Source: Keratinibaculum paraultunense (lineage in GTDB: Bacteria; Bacillota; Clostridia; Tissierellales; Tepidimicrobiaceae). From it: DNA of 64,000 nucleotides. Under the pieces are notes generated by a model. The model saw only the letters and a list, made by a program, of their open reading frames with translations. It did no database searches and was not told the origin of the DNA. The stretch is from contig NZ_CP068564.1 of NCBI RefSeq assembly GCF_016767175.1, positions 1-64,000 on the forward strand, given 5' to 3'. This document shows, in pieces, positions 23,913 to 33,061 of the stretch (the stretch's first letter is position 1; each line of letters starts with the position of its first letter). The translations under genes and the position numbers were made by a program.

Positions 23913-24722
23913 GTGCCTTATGTAAAAATATTAGATAAAAATATATATTATAGAGAATATGGCAGTGGTGAACCTATAGTATTTTTAAATGGAATGATGA
24001 TGAGTACTAGTAGCTGGATTCCTTTTGCTAAAATTGTATCTAAAGATTATAGAATGATAACTGTTGACCTATTAGATCAAGGTAGATCTGATAGTTGTGA
24101 AGATAAATATATTATAGATACTCAAGTGGAATTTTTAAATCAATTTTTGGGAGAATTAAATTTGAAAAAAGTTCATATATTGGGAACTTCCTATGGTGGG
24201 AAAGTAGCTTTAACTTTTGCCATAAAGCACCCTACAAAGGTAAAGTCTTTAATACTCTCCAATACAGATAGTTATACTACTAATATCATGAGAGATATAG
24301 GAAGAGGTTGGATTTATGGAGCTTCAACTTTGGACGGTGAAATTTTTTCTACTCTAATTATGCCCTATATATATTCCTATCATTATTATGAAAAAAATTA
24401 TGAAGAAATTAAAGCAAAGGGAAAGACTTTTGAAAAAATGTTAAATGAAGAATGGTATCAAAGATTTAAGAGGGGTATAGAAAGTGCAAGAAACTTTAAT
24501 GTATATGATGAACTTAAAAATATTAAAAGCCCAACATTAATAATAAGTTCTGAATTTGACATTATCACACCTATAGGATATCAAAAGCTTATTCACGAAG
24601 AGATAGAAGGCTCTAAATGGATAATAATTAAAAGAGCTGGTCATGCTTCAATGTATGAAAAACCAGAAGAGTTTATATCAATAGTAATGGATTTTTTAGA
24701 AAGTATAAAAAATATACAATAA
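23913..24722 (+). CDS. Alpha/beta hydrolase
   Basis: A 269-residue alpha/beta-fold hydrolase. Nucleophile elbow GTSYGG, oxyanion-loop region FLNGMMMSTSSW, catalytic Asp in SSEFDIITP and His in RAGHASMYEKPEEF are all in place. The cap domain is short. The substrate cannot be named; it resembles the large esterase / lactonase / haloperoxidase-like group. Start is GTG at 23913 after TAGGAGC. It ends just before a two-way terminator facing the MocR gene. Confidence 0.85.
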   Translation: MPYVKILDKNIYYREYGSGEPIVFLNGMMMSTSSWIPFAKIVSKDYRMITVDLLDQGRSDSCEDKYIIDTQVEFLNQFLGELNLKKVHILGTSYGGKVALTFAIKHPTKVKSLILSNTDSYTTNIMRDIGRGWIYGASTLDGEIFSTLIMPYIYSYHYYEKNYEEIKAKGKTFEKMLNEEWYQRFKRGIESARNFNVYDELKNIKSPTLIISSEFDIITPIGYQKLIHEEIEGSKWIIIKRAGHASMYEKPEEFISIVMDFLESIKNIQ

Positions 24723-24747
24723 TTCCTATAAAAACTGGGAAAAAATG

Positions 24748-24783
24748 GACTGCAAAAAGAACTGTCCCTTTTGCAGTCTTTTT
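24748..24783. terminator. Bidirectional terminator
   Basis: Stem GACTGCAAAA (24748-24757) / TTTTGCAGTC (24769-24778), with T-runs on both strands (TTTTT at 24778-24783; on the minus strand CCATTTTTT). It separates two convergent genes. Confidence 0.85.
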
Positions 24784-26227
24784 ATACGAAAGGTAAATAC
24801 TTATTATCTTCAGATTTATATAGTTTTTTAATGTTTTTTTCTATGATTCTAATTCCTTCAACTATTTCTTCATTGGATACTGCACCAAAACTTAAACGTA
24901 TATAATTAGAATATATACTGTCATTTATAAAAAATATTTTACCAGGAACTATAGCTACATTGTTTTCTTTACATTCATTATATAATTCAACACAATCTAT
25001 GTTTTCTGGTAGTTTTACCCAGATACTAAGTCCCCCGTTGGGTTTGACAAATGAAATATCATATTTTTTAAGTTTATCTAATTCTTGTATCATAGTATTA
25101 TACTTATTCTTATAAACTTTTTTTACAGTGTCTATATGTTTTTTCCAGTATCCTTTTCTTAAAAATAGATCAAAAGCTCTCTGTAAAAATCCAGAGGAAG
25201 AAACATCTGTTGTATGTTTAGCTTTTATAATATCTTTAAATAATTTTTCTGGAACGGTCATAAAGCCCATCCTTATCCCTGGCATAAATATTTTAGAAAA
25301 GCTTTTAATATATATGACATTATCTGTATGATCTATTGATTTTAATGGTAACTTTATATTCTCATCATAATTTAGATCTGTTAAGAAATCATCTTCTATA
25401 ATATATATGTTATATTTTTTACTTAAATTTATTAATTCTCTTTTTTTATCTTCACTATAGGAATAGGTTGTAGGACTTTGATAGTTAGTCATCATATATA
25501 TGAATTTTGGACTATATCTTTGGATATACCTATTTAAAATTTCCAAATCCATTCCATCTTTTTTCATAGGAATACCAATTATTTTAGCACCTCTGGATTG
25601 AAAAGCAGCTATAGCTCCAGAATAAGTTGGGTTTTCTACTAATACAGTATCTCCTGGAGAAATTAAAGCTTTAGTTATTATATCTATTCCTTGCTGTCCA
25701 CCAGATATTACTAAAATTTGGTCTTTTGGCACATTTATATTGTAATTTTTACTTAAGAAATTGCAAATAGATTCTTTAAAGGGTTCATATCCTGTTATTT
25801 CTGGATATAAAAAGGCGCTCCCTTTATCTCTGTCTAAAACCTCAATTAATGATTGCTTAAATTGGGCAATAGGAAACATTTCAGGAGTTGGAGATACAGT
25901 AGCTAGATTGATGCTATCTTTAGAAATAGGTAGAATTCCCCCTGTCATTAGTTCCATATTTTCGTCTTCCATATAAGAAACATTTAGATTATAATTAGGG
26001 CTTCTTACATAAGTTCCACTGCCTTTAACAGAATATATATAGCCTTCTTGTTCTAGCAATTTATAGGCGTTTACAATTGTTATGTTATTAACTTCTAATT
26101 TTTTTGCTAAATTTCTTATAGAAGGTAATTTTTCTCCTTCTTTTATTTCTTTCTTTTCTATCATATCTTTGATATTATTATAAAGTTGTATATATAATGG
26201 AGTGCTTAGATTTTTATTGATTAACAT
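24782..26227 (-). CDS. MocR-family PLP-dependent regulator (GntR HTH + aminotransferase)
   Basis: A 481-residue fusion. Residues 1-75 form a GntR winged helix (PLYIQLYNNIKDMI, KLPSIRNLAKKLEVNNITIVNAYKLLEQEGYIYSVKGSGTYV). The rest is an aminotransferase-I fold with the PLP lysine in YIKSFSKIFMPGIRMGF. MocR proteins sense PLP or amino compounds; PdxR and GabR are examples. Start ATG 26227 is set by GGAGG at 26237-26241; the upstream ATG is inside that site. A 20-base palindrome overlaps the promoter, suggesting autoregulation. The target pathway is unknown. Confidence 0.9.
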   Translation of the reverse strand: MLINKNLSTPLYIQLYNNIKDMIEKKEIKEGEKLPSIRNLAKKLEVNNITIVNAYKLLEQEGYIYSVKGSGTYVRSPNYNLNVSYMEDENMELMTGGILPISKDSINLATVSPTPEMFPIAQFKQSLIEVLDRDKGSAFLYPEITGYEPFKESICNFLSKNYNINVPKDQILVISGGQQGIDIITKALISPGDTVLVENPTYSGAIAAFQSRGAKIIGIPMKKDGMDLEILNRYIQRYSPKFIYMMTNYQSPTTYSYSEDKKRELINLSKKYNIYIIEDDFLTDLNYDENIKLPLKSIDHTDNVIYIKSFSKIFMPGIRMGFMTVPEKLFKDIIKAKHTTDVSSSGFLQRAFDLFLRKGYWKKHIDTVKKVYKNKYNTMIQELDKLKKYDISFVKPNGGLSIWVKLPENIDCVELYNECKENNVAIVPGKIFFINDSIYSNYIRLSFGAVSNEEIVEGIRIIEKNIKKLYKSEDNKYLPFV

Positions 26228-26242
26228 ATTTATAACCTCCAT

Positions 26243-26262
26243 TTAATGTATCGATACATTAA
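26243..26262. promoter_or_regulatory. Palindromic operator at the mocR promoter
   Basis: Perfect 20-base palindrome TTAATGTATCGATACATTAA, just downstream of a minus-strand TATAAT (26263-26268). A second inverted repeat, AGATAT-N4-ATATCT, occupies 26270-26285 between the -10 and a weak -35. Likely the MocR regulator's own binding site; inference. Confidence 0.65.
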
Positions 26263-26345
26263 TTATATCAGATATAAAAATATCTACAACAAAAACTAGA
26301 AGGAATTATTAAAAAGGTATAGAATTATAACAAGGGTGATGTGAT

Positions 26346-27443
26346 ATGGCGGAGAAAAAGCAGGAAGGAAAAACTCATATTGGATTTAAAATATTTATTA
26401 TACTTTTACTAGGAATTATATTGTTTTTTTTAAATGAAGAAAATCAAATAAAATTTATTCAATTTATAAATGGTAATTTGTTTGCTAATTTAGAACCAAT
26501 AATAGAAAAATCCATATCTATAGGAGAGGATATAGAAAAGGTGTTTATTCATGGAGGAAGTATAGTTCTTTGGAAAGATAATAAACTTATTAAATTGGAT
26601 TTTGATGGTAATAAACAATGGGAAAGAGACTTTATATTTGATAATACAGGAATATCTGTTGGAGAAAAATATATCTATGTATTTGAAAAACCGTCTGGAA
26701 TAATTCATTTTTTAGACACTAATGGAGAAACTGCCCATAGGGTAGATTTAGAGACTCCTATTGTGAATATAGTAGAAAAGGATAAAAATGTTCTAGTTCA
26801 TATTATAAAAGGAAATAAAGAAGGAATAAGTACATTAGATATGGAAGGTAATACAATAGATGAATTTCTTATTGGGGACAAAAATATATTGACCTATGAT
26901 ATAAACGAAGATAATTTTACATATATAATATCTAGTTTAAAATTAGATAAAAATGAAATAACATCGGAAGTACAGGTATTTAAAAAAGGAAATGAACTTT
27001 TATTAGAAAAAGAAATTAAAGATGAAATGATACTGTATACAAATTTTATCGATAAAGATAAAGTATTAATAATGACAGATGGCTCTTTGTATATGTTAAA
27101 AGAGAAAGAAATATTATGGGAGAAGGAGTTTCAATTAATAAAGGATATATATGTTGATGGTTCAAAAATATATATCCTTTATGGTAATACTATAGAAACT
27201 ATATCTATAGATGGGGAAACTCAAGAGAAAATTTCTTTTACTGAAGAGTATAAGAAGATATTACCTTTTAATGGATACTTAATTGTTTATGGTGATGAAT
27301 ATATATTAGGACTAAAAAAAGAAGAAGAATTATTTAAATATAAAAGCGAAGAGCCTATACTGAAAATAATAGAAGAATTGGATAAGTTAATATTAATTCA
27401 TGAAGATAAAATAGAGCTGATGAAATTTGAGAAAAAAGCATAG
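26346..27443 (+). CDS. Membrane-anchored beta-propeller-like protein
   Basis: 365 residues: a basic N-terminus, one membrane helix at about 14-30 (IGFKIFIILLLGIILFFL), then an extracytoplasmic domain of repeated beta strands with KLDFDGNKQWE, FLDTNGETAH and TLDMEGNTIDEF units, typical of PQQ/WD-like propeller blades. No enzymatic residues are recognisable. It resembles the DUF5711-type proteins found in Clostridia. It is followed 15 bases later by cvpA. Function unknown. Confidence 0.7.
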   Translation: MAEKKQEGKTHIGFKIFIILLLGIILFFLNEENQIKFIQFINGNLFANLEPIIEKSISIGEDIEKVFIHGGSIVLWKDNKLIKLDFDGNKQWERDFIFDNTGISVGEKYIYVFEKPSGIIHFLDTNGETAHRVDLETPIVNIVEKDKNVLVHIIKGNKEGISTLDMEGNTIDEFLIGDKNILTYDINEDNFTYIISSLKLDKNEITSEVQVFKKGNELLLEKEIKDEMILYTNFIDKDKVLIMTDGSLYMLKEKEILWEKEFQLIKDIYVDGSKIYILYGNTIETISIDGETQEKISFTEEYKKILPFNGYLIVYGDEYILGLKKEEELFKYKSEEPILKIIEELDKLILIHEDKIELMKFEKKA

Positions 27444-27458
27444 GATATGGTGATTTTT

Positions 27459-28049
27459 ATGAACTGGATAGATATAATTATGATTATAATATTGATATTT
27501 TCAATGATAAGTGGTTTTAAGTTAGGATTTATAGTGTCTATATTTAGTATATTGAAGATTATAATATCTGTTATTATAACTAAACAATATTACCCTCTTA
27601 TATATGAGTATATAATTAATAAACCTAAAATATATAATATATTTAATACTATAGTTGAGTTTATACTTAATATATTATTTTACACTAAAAATAAACAAGA
27701 TTCAGGATTTATTCCTGATTTGATTTCAAAAGGATTGGTAAAAATAATTATCACATTTTTTGCCATAGGATTGGTATTTTGGGTATCTAATAAATTATTA
27801 AACTTAATTATGAAACTTTTCTCTAATATTTTTAAAGTACCAGTACTTAAGCAATTAAATAAAGTAGGAGGTATATTATTTGGATTAGTTAAGGGACTTT
27901 TTATTATATACCTATTAAACTTAATATTATATCCAGTAGCTTTTATTTTTCCTAAATCTTTTATAGGAAAAGCTATATCTGATTCATTTGTGTTTAATTA
28001 TTTAAAAGAGCAGATATTTATAATATTTAGCAACAAAGTTTATATTTAA
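27459..28049 (+). CDS. CvpA family membrane protein
   Basis: A 196-residue protein with four hydrophobic segments, starting MNWIDIIMIIILIFSMISGFKLGFI, as CvpA proteins do. A conserved glycine-rich stretch NKVGGILFGLVKGLF forms the last helix pair. CvpA of E. coli is linked to colicin V secretion and envelope stress. I choose ATG 27459; the ATG at 27447 has no ribosome binding site. Probably an operon with the preceding gene. Confidence 0.83.
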   Translation: MNWIDIIMIIILIFSMISGFKLGFIVSIFSILKIIISVIITKQYYPLIYEYIINKPKIYNIFNTIVEFILNILFYTKNKQDSGFIPDLISKGLVKIIITFFAIGLVFWVSNKLLNLIMKLFSNIFKVPVLKQLNKVGGILFGLVKGLFIIYLLNLILYPVAFIFPKSFIGKAISDSFVFNYLKEQIFIIFSNKVYI

Positions 28050-28058
28050 TAGAAGCTA

Positions 28059-28096
28059 TAGTAGAATAATCCCAAGTACTTGGGATTATTCTACTA
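28059..28096. terminator. Perfect 38-base palindrome between convergent genes
   Basis: TAGTAGAATAATCCCAAG and its exact complement meet at AGTACT (28075-28080). It begins 10 bases after cvpA and overlaps the 3' end of the minus-strand SHOCT-like gene, so it likely terminates both. No U-run beyond TTATT. Confidence 0.65.
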
Positions 28097-28478
28097 CTAT
28101 CTCAACTTTTTCTCCATCTTCTGATTCTATGTCTACAAGTTTACCCATTGCCCCATTTTTAATAGCTTCAAATAATTCTTTTAAATCATTTTCGTTAATA
28201 TCAGCTTCTTTTAATTCTGGAACAAAGGCTGGACCAAATTTTCCTGCCATTTTCATGCCTACATCTATTAAAGCTATTGGTATGGTGACATTGATTTTGG
28301 TATTATCATCAGGATCAAAAACTTTTATTTTAAGCCATTTTGCTTGTTTGTTATCTACATAAGTTTCTTCAACATTTTCTAAAGCATCTAATAAATTAAT
28401 ACCTTCTTCAGGAGTAATTTTTCTTTCTTCAATCATCTTTAAAATTTGTAGTTTTTCTTCCTTTAAATTGTTTTCCAT
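28086..28478 (-). CDS. SHOCT-like domain protein
   Basis: A 130-residue protein. The N-terminus KLQILKMIEERKITPEEGINLLDALE is the short SHOCT-like helical hairpin seen at the start of YvlB-type proteins; the middle KWLKIKVFDPDDNTKINVTIPIALIDVGMKM is a conserved beta/hydrophobic segment. It is a paralogue of the gene at 29095. The GGAGGAT ribosome site lies in the preceding decayed frame, suggesting one operon. Role unknown, possibly envelope stress. Confidence 0.72.
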   Translation of the reverse strand: MENNLKEEKLQILKMIEERKITPEEGINLLDALENVEETYVDNKQAKWLKIKVFDPDDNTKINVTIPIALIDVGMKMAGKFGPAFVPELKEADINENDLKELFEAIKNGAMGKLVDIESEDGEKVEIVVE

Positions 28479-28479
28479 A

Positions 28480-28743
28480 TTAATCCTCCTTCCATACTTT
28501 TATTGACCCATTGGAAGTAGACGCAGTAAATTTAAAGTGATCTAATTCCTCATTAAAATTTTTACTATGGGCTATAACTTTATTTTTTTGTTCATTGACT
28601 TTATATATCAAATTAGGTATCTCTAAATATATATTTCCACTGGAAGTTTCTAAATCAAAATAATATTCTTTATTAATATTTTCTATTTCTATAGCTCCAT
28701 TAGAATTATGAATTATTCCCCTTTGAGAAGTTTTATAGCTTCC
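28480..28743 (-). pseudogene. DUF4097-like C-terminal frame without a start codon
   Basis: Open frame of 87 codons between a TGA (28744-28746) and a TAA (28480-28482). It reads RGIIHNSNGAIEIENI, FDLETSSGNIYLEIPN and FTASTSNGSIKVWKED, the repeated S-N/S-G-x-I beta-strand pattern of DUF4097 proteins. There is no ATG, GTG or TTG near its beginning, and its first 31 bases overlap the DUF2089 gene in another frame. Most likely a 5'-truncated remnant; a rare start such as ATT is the alternative. The stop is one base before the next gene's ATG. Confidence 0.65.
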
Positions 28744-29081
28744 TCAGAGGTAATTTCTCCTTTACTCAATCTTTCTAATATTTCCTTTCTATCTACCTCA
28801 GATTCAGTATATTTTGGGCTGTAACCTAGAGCAGATATTACGTCTTCAAGTTTATTTCTAACAGTTGGATAAGAAATACCTAATTCTTTTTCTATTTCTT
28901 TAATATTTCCCCTATTTTTAATGAATACCTCAACGAAATTTTTTTGTTCATCTGTCAGCTTACAAAATTTACAAATGGAAAAGTGACCTTCTATTTTAGT
29001 GTAGCAATTATTACAACTTAAACTAGTCACTTCTAATTCTTTTCCGCATACAGGGCATCTTCCTAATACTTCTTTTTTCAT
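28713..29081 (-). CDS. DUF2089 family protein (zinc ribbon + HTH)
   Basis: A 122-residue protein. The N-terminal zinc ribbon has CPVCGKEL and SCNNC, with a further CKFC pair; residues about 45-90 form a helix-turn-helix (IKEIEKELGISYPTVRNKLEDVISALG), then a SHOCT-like tail ERLSKGEITSEEAIKLLKGE. Likely a transcription factor; DUF2089 genes usually travel with SHOCT-like and DUF4097 genes, as here. Located between the two SHOCT-like paralogues. Confidence 0.85.
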   Translation of the reverse strand: MKKEVLGRCPVCGKELEVTSLSCNNCYTKIEGHFSICKFCKLTDEQKNFVEVFIKNRGNIKEIEKELGISYPTVRNKLEDVISALGYSPKYTESEVDRKEILERLSKGEITSEEAIKLLKGE

Positions 29082-29094
29082 AATTCATCATCCT

Positions 29095-29493
29095 TTATAA
29101 TATACTTATTTTTACTATAGTGTTATCTCCATCTTCTATATCTACCATATCAAAAGGTCCATATTTTTTTAATTCATTAAATATTTTTCTTAGATCTTCA
29201 CTATTGATAGATTCCAATATAGATTTTGTTTCTTCATCAATATCATTAACAAATTTTAGTGCAATGGATCCTAATCCAAGTCCCAGACTGATAAAAAGAT
29301 CTAGTAGCCAAAATGGAATTGCTGGTAATTTAATATTCTTATCTTCATCTGTAATGTAAATTTTTATTTTAGAGGCTTTTCTTTTTGGAAGTTTTAGATT
29401 TTCATGGACATTTTTAATTTGATCTAAAGCTTCATTAGTAGTAATCTCTCCTTTATTTAATTTTTTTAATATACTTCTAATTTTTTCTTTCAA
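29095..29493 (-). CDS. SHOCT-like domain protein, paralogue
   Basis: A 132-residue relative of the gene at 28086: N-terminal IRSILKKLNKGEITTNEALDQI, then KIKIYITDEDKNIKLPAIPFWLLDLFISLGLG and an acidic C-terminal half. First gene of a minus-strand set with DUF2089. The start follows AGGAGGAAT, and a good promoter lies upstream at 29594-29622. Confidence 0.7.
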   Translation of the reverse strand: MKEKIRSILKKLNKGEITTNEALDQIKNVHENLKLPKRKASKIKIYITDEDKNIKLPAIPFWLLDLFISLGLGLGSIALKFVNDIDEETKSILESINSEDLRKIFNELKKYGPFDMVDIEDGDNTIVKISIL

Positions 29494-29593
29494 TGAAATT
29501 CCTCCTATGAAAAATGAATAAAAGGATTTAATATATTAAAGTATAATAAGTAAATAAAATAAATTTAATTTCATAATTTATTTCTTTAATATT

Positions 29594-29622
29594 ATAATAG
29601 TATTATTTTTTAAAAATGTCAA
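29594..29622 (-). promoter_or_regulatory. Promoter of the SHOCT-like/DUF2089 operon
   Basis: On the minus strand, TTGACA (29622-29617), 17-base spacer, TATTAT (29599-29594). The whole 29494-29820 spacer is very AT-rich; an AT-only inverted repeat lies at about 29630-29670 and a TATAAT for the plus-strand yedF gene at 29782-29787. I see no gene in it. Confidence 0.7.
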
Positions 29623-29820
29623 TATAAATATTAATTATTTTAATATTTATATTAAAATAATTAATATACAATCTTAAATACTAAAATTTACTTTAAAGGC
29701 AAGTAAAAAAGCAATAAATTTTATCTATATATAAGTAGCAACCTATAGATTATAACTATATTTATAGCTTTTAAAAAATAGTATAATATACTTATAAACT
29801 AAAAATTGGAGGGATTTTTT

Positions 29821-30417
29821 ATGGATATAAAAGTAGATGCAAGAGGGAAGGCTTGCCCTAAACCAGTTATTATGACAAAAAAGGAGTTAGATAAAATAAA
29901 AGAAGGTGTGGTAGTCACCATAGTAGATAATGAAGTAGCAAAAAATAATGTGTCTAAATTAGCTAATAGCTTGGGTTATGAATATGAAGTAAATAAAATT
30001 AGTGATGATGAGTTTCATATTATTATAACAAAAGGAGAAGAGACAGTATGTGCTGATATAGATAGTTCTAGTAATTTTAAGGATTTAACTATTGCTTTTG
30101 CCTCTGATACTATGGGTAAGGGTTCAGAAGAATTAGGAAAAATATTGATAAAATCTTTTATATATACATTAACTGAAGCAACTCCTTATCCAAAAACATT
30201 AATATTTTATAATGGAGGAGTACACTTGACATGTGAGGGTTCAGAAGTATTGGAGGATTTAAAAAAATTAGAAGAAGAAGGTGTGGAGATTATATCCTGT
30301 GGCACTTGTTTAGATTTTTTCAATAAAAAAGATAAGGTAATGGTAGGGGAAATTTCAAATATGTACACTATATATGAAAAATTAAAAAATCCAAATAATA
30401 CTGTAACTATAAGTTAG
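29821..30417 (+). CDS. yedF: Sulfurtransferase-like selenium metabolism protein YedF
   Basis: A 198-residue protein with an N-terminal TusA-like domain (DARGKACPKPVIMTKKEL, the CPxP cysteine) and a C-terminal DsrE/F-like domain (AFASDTMGKGSEELGKILIKSFIY, ISCGTCLDFF). Members of this fused form associate with selenium use. ATG 29821 is chosen behind TTGGAGGG; the upstream TTG lies in that site. The next gene, DUF3343, is its usual partner. Confidence 0.88.
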   Translation: MDIKVDARGKACPKPVIMTKKELDKIKEGVVVTIVDNEVAKNNVSKLANSLGYEYEVNKISDDEFHIIITKGEETVCADIDSSSNFKDLTIAFASDTMGKGSEELGKILIKSFIYTLTEATPYPKTLIFYNGGVHLTCEGSEVLEDLKKLEEEGVEIISCGTCLDFFNKKDKVMVGEISNMYTIYEKLKNPNNTVTIS

Positions 30418-30429
30418 GAGTATGTTATA

Positions 30430-30696
30430 ATGAAAGATAGACAGTTTGGTGTTATTACTTTTAGATCAACAAATTATGCAATAAAAGGCGAATCTGTATT
30501 TAAAAATTATGATATTAAAATTAGGACTATCCCTACTCCTAGGGAAGTTACCCATAGCTGTGGTTTAGCGTTAAAGTTTGAACTTGAGGATACAGAGTTA
30601 GTAAAAAAAATAATTGAGGAGAATCAACTGGATATAGAAGGTATTTTTAAAATAGTAAAAAGTGAAACAGAAAGTTTTGCAGAAAAATTAGACTAA
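30430..30696 (+). CDS. DUF3343 putative Se/S carrier-like protein
   Basis: An 88-residue protein with the family pattern FGVITFRSTNYAIKGE, RTIPTPREVTHSCGLALKFE. The single conserved cysteine sits in SCGLAL. DUF3343 proteins are predicted to carry sulfur or selenium and lie next to YedF, as here (12 bases downstream). Confidence 0.85.
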   Translation: MKDRQFGVITFRSTNYAIKGESVFKNYDIKIRTIPTPREVTHSCGLALKFELEDTELVKKIIEENQLDIEGIFKIVKSETESFAEKLD

Positions 30697-30714
30697 ATTT
30701 AAGGAGAGTTATAG

Positions 30715-31572
30715 ATGGATAGGGTATTAAACTTTATTAATAAATTTTTTAAAAATTCAAAAGGAGACTTAAATATTTTTGGCAAGGGTATAAAAGTAGT
30801 TATAATATTCATAGTAATAAAATTGTTAATAAAAACTACCTATAAAATTATAGATAAAGCTATGCACAGTAAAAAGAAAGGTATATTATATTCTGATGAA
30901 AAGAAGCTTAATACCTTATCCATTGTACTTAAAAATATTATCAAATATATATTTTATTTTATAGGTTTAATAATGATATTAGATATATTTAATATAAAGA
31001 CATCTTCCATATTAGCTACAGCAGGTATAGGGGGATTAGTTATAGGAATAGGAGCTCAATCATTAGTTAAAGATATAATTACTGGGTTCTTTATATTATT
31101 TGAAGATCAATTTTCCGTTGGAGATTATGTAAAAATAGGGGAATATGAAGGGATAGTTGAGGAATTAGGGGTTAGAGTTACTAAAGTTAGAGATTTTTCT
31201 GGGGAGTTGCATATAATTCCTAACAACAATATTGGGACTGTAACCAATAGAGCTAGAGGGGCAATGAGAGCCCTCGTAAAGGTTAATGTAGCCTATGAAG
31301 AGGATATAAATAGAGTAATAAATGTGTTAAATGAAGTTTGTAAAGATATAAGAAAAGCTCATGATAATATAGTAGATGGTCCTAATATATTAGGAATTAG
31401 CGATTTAGGGGAGTACGGAATAGAGTTAACTATTGTAGCAAAAACTAATCCTATGGAGCAATGGGGTATAGAAAGAGAAATTAGAAAAAGAGTAAAGGAA
31501 GCTTTTGATAGAGAAAATATAGAAATTCCTTATCCTAAACGGGTTATATATGAGAAAAATCCTAAGGAGTGA
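30715..31572 (+). CDS. Small-conductance mechanosensitive channel (MscS family)
   Basis: A 285-residue channel with two or three membrane segments (about 22-40, 64-86, 92-115), then the MscS pore helix and beta domain: [46 protein letters not shown]. The vestibule domain [17 protein letters not shown] and the C-terminal [10 protein letters not shown] are typical. It opens under membrane tension to release solutes. It follows DUF3343 by 18 bases, behind AAGGAGAG. Confidence 0.93.
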   Translation: [285 protein letters not shown]

Positions 31573-31580
31573 TGCAAAAA

Positions 31581-31811
31581 ATGTTAAAATATGAAGTAGG
31601 AGATGTCGTAACATTAAAAAAACCTCATCCTTGTGGGGAAAATAAATGGGAAATAATGCGTACAGGGGTAGATATAAAACTAAAATGTTTAGGCTGCAAC
31701 AGACAAATTTGGCTACCTAGAATAGATTTTGAAAGAAGAGTAAGAAAAATATTGGTAGATGATAAATGGATAAGTATTATCCATTATAATGGAAAAGAAG
31801 AAAATGAATAG
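31581..31811 (+). CDS. DUF951 family protein
   Basis: A 76-residue protein beginning MLKYEVGDVVTLKKPHPCGENKWEIMRTGVDIKLKCLGCNRQIWLPR. The KPHPCG and CxxC pairs suggest a small metal-binding, nucleic-acid-associated protein. ATG 31581 is preferred, with AAGGAG at 31564-31569; two earlier in-frame starts are too close to it. It often lies near the MscS gene and the origin in Clostridia. Function unknown. Confidence 0.85.
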   Translation: MLKYEVGDVVTLKKPHPCGENKWEIMRTGVDIKLKCLGCNRQIWLPRIDFERRVRKILVDDKWISIIHYNGKEENE

Positions 31812-31918
31812 AGCTTTGTGTTTTAAATAGTTAAAAGACTAGAAATAAAATATCATCTCTGTTATAATAATAATATGTACATTATTACTTAATTAATTCA
31901 TATTTTGGAGGTGTTTTT

Positions 31919-33016
31919 ATGGTTTTTGATAAAATAGATAAGATGGGGGATTACGAACAAATTATATTCTGCAATGATAAAGAATCAGGGCTAAAAGCAA
32001 TTATAGCTATTCATGACACAACTCTAGGACCAGCATTAGGAGGATGTAGAATTTGGAATTATGATTCAGAAGAAGAAGCCTTAATTGATGCGATGAGATT
32101 AGCTAAAGGAATGACTTACAAAAATGCAGCAGCAGGATTAAATATAGGTGGAGGTAAATCTGTAATAATTGCAGATCCAAAGAAGGACAAGACTGAAGCA
32201 TTACTTAGAGCATTTGGTAGATATGTTGAAAGCTTAAATGGTAGATACATAACAGCAGCAGATGTAGGAAGTGGTCCAGAAGATTTGGATATTATATATC
32301 AAGAGACAGATTATGTAGTAGGTATATCTGAAAGTTATGGTTCATCAGGAGATCCAAGTCCAGTAACAGCTTTTGGTGTTTATAGGGCTATGATGCGAAC
32401 TGCAAAAGAAGCTTTTGGAGATGACTCATTAAAAGGCAAAACTATTGCTATTCAAGGATGCGGAAGTGTAGCATATACTCTATGTAAACATTTACATGAA
32501 GCAGGTGCTAAAATGATAGTTACTGATATAGACAAAGAAGCAATGGAAAGAGTTGTAAAGGATTTTGGTGCTGAAACAGTAGAACCTGATAAAATATATG
32601 AAGTAGAAGCTGATATATTTGCACCATGTGCTCTAGGAGCTATATTAAATGATGAAACAATACCAAAATTAAAGGTTAAAGCTATATGCGGTAGTGCAAA
32701 TAATCAATTAGAAGATATTGAAAAACATGGTAAGATGTTAAAAGATAGAGGAATTGTTTATGCACCAGATTTTATAGCTAATGCAGGTGGAGTTATAAAT
32801 GTAGCAGATGAATTAGAAGGATACAATAGAGAAAGAGCATTGGCTAAAGCTTCAACTATATATGATCAAATGGGATTAGTTTTTGATATTGCAAGAGAAG
32901 AAAATATTACAACAGCAGAAGCAGCAGATAGGATGGCTGAAGAAAGAATTGCGGCTATGAAAGAAATAAGAAGCAATTTTATAAGAACTGAGCATAATAT
33001 TTTATCTAGAAGATAA
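31919..33016 (+). CDS. Leucine/branched-chain amino acid dehydrogenase
   Basis: 365 residues of the Glu/Leu/Phe/Val dehydrogenase family. Catalytic lysines Lys68 and Lys80 in [20 protein letters not shown] match those of leucine dehydrogenase; the Rossmann loop is [11 protein letters not shown]. It deaminates branched-chain amino acids reversibly with NAD, linking them to branched fatty acid or Stickland metabolism. Length fits LeuDH better than hexameric GluDH (about 420-450). Single gene with its own terminator. Confidence 0.87.
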   Translation: MVFDKIDKMGDYEQIIFCNDKESGLKAIIAIHDTTLGPALGGCRIWNYDSEEEALIDAMRLAKGMTYKNAAAGLNIGGGKSVIIADPKKDKTEALLRAFGRYVESLNGRYITAADVGSGPEDLDIIYQETDYVVGISESYGSSGDPSPVTAFGVYRAMMRTAKEAFGDDSLKGKTIAIQGCGSVAYTLCKHLHEAGAKMIVTDIDKEAMERVVKDFGAETVEPDKIYEVEADIFAPCALGAILNDETIPKLKVKAICGSANNQLEDIEKHGKMLKDRGIVYAPDFIANAGGVINVADELEGYNRERALAKASTIYDQMGLVFDIAREENITTAEAADRMAEERIAAMKEIRSNFIRTEHNILSRR

Positions 33017-33027
33017 ATAAGCTATAT

Positions 33028-33061
33028 AAAAAAGTAGGTTGGTATACCAACCTACTTTTTT
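33028..33061. terminator. Bidirectional terminator
   Basis: Perfect palindrome AAAAAAGTAGGTTGG / CCAACCTACTTTTTT centred on TATA. It serves the leucine dehydrogenase gene on the plus strand and phoR on the minus strand. Confidence 0.92.
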
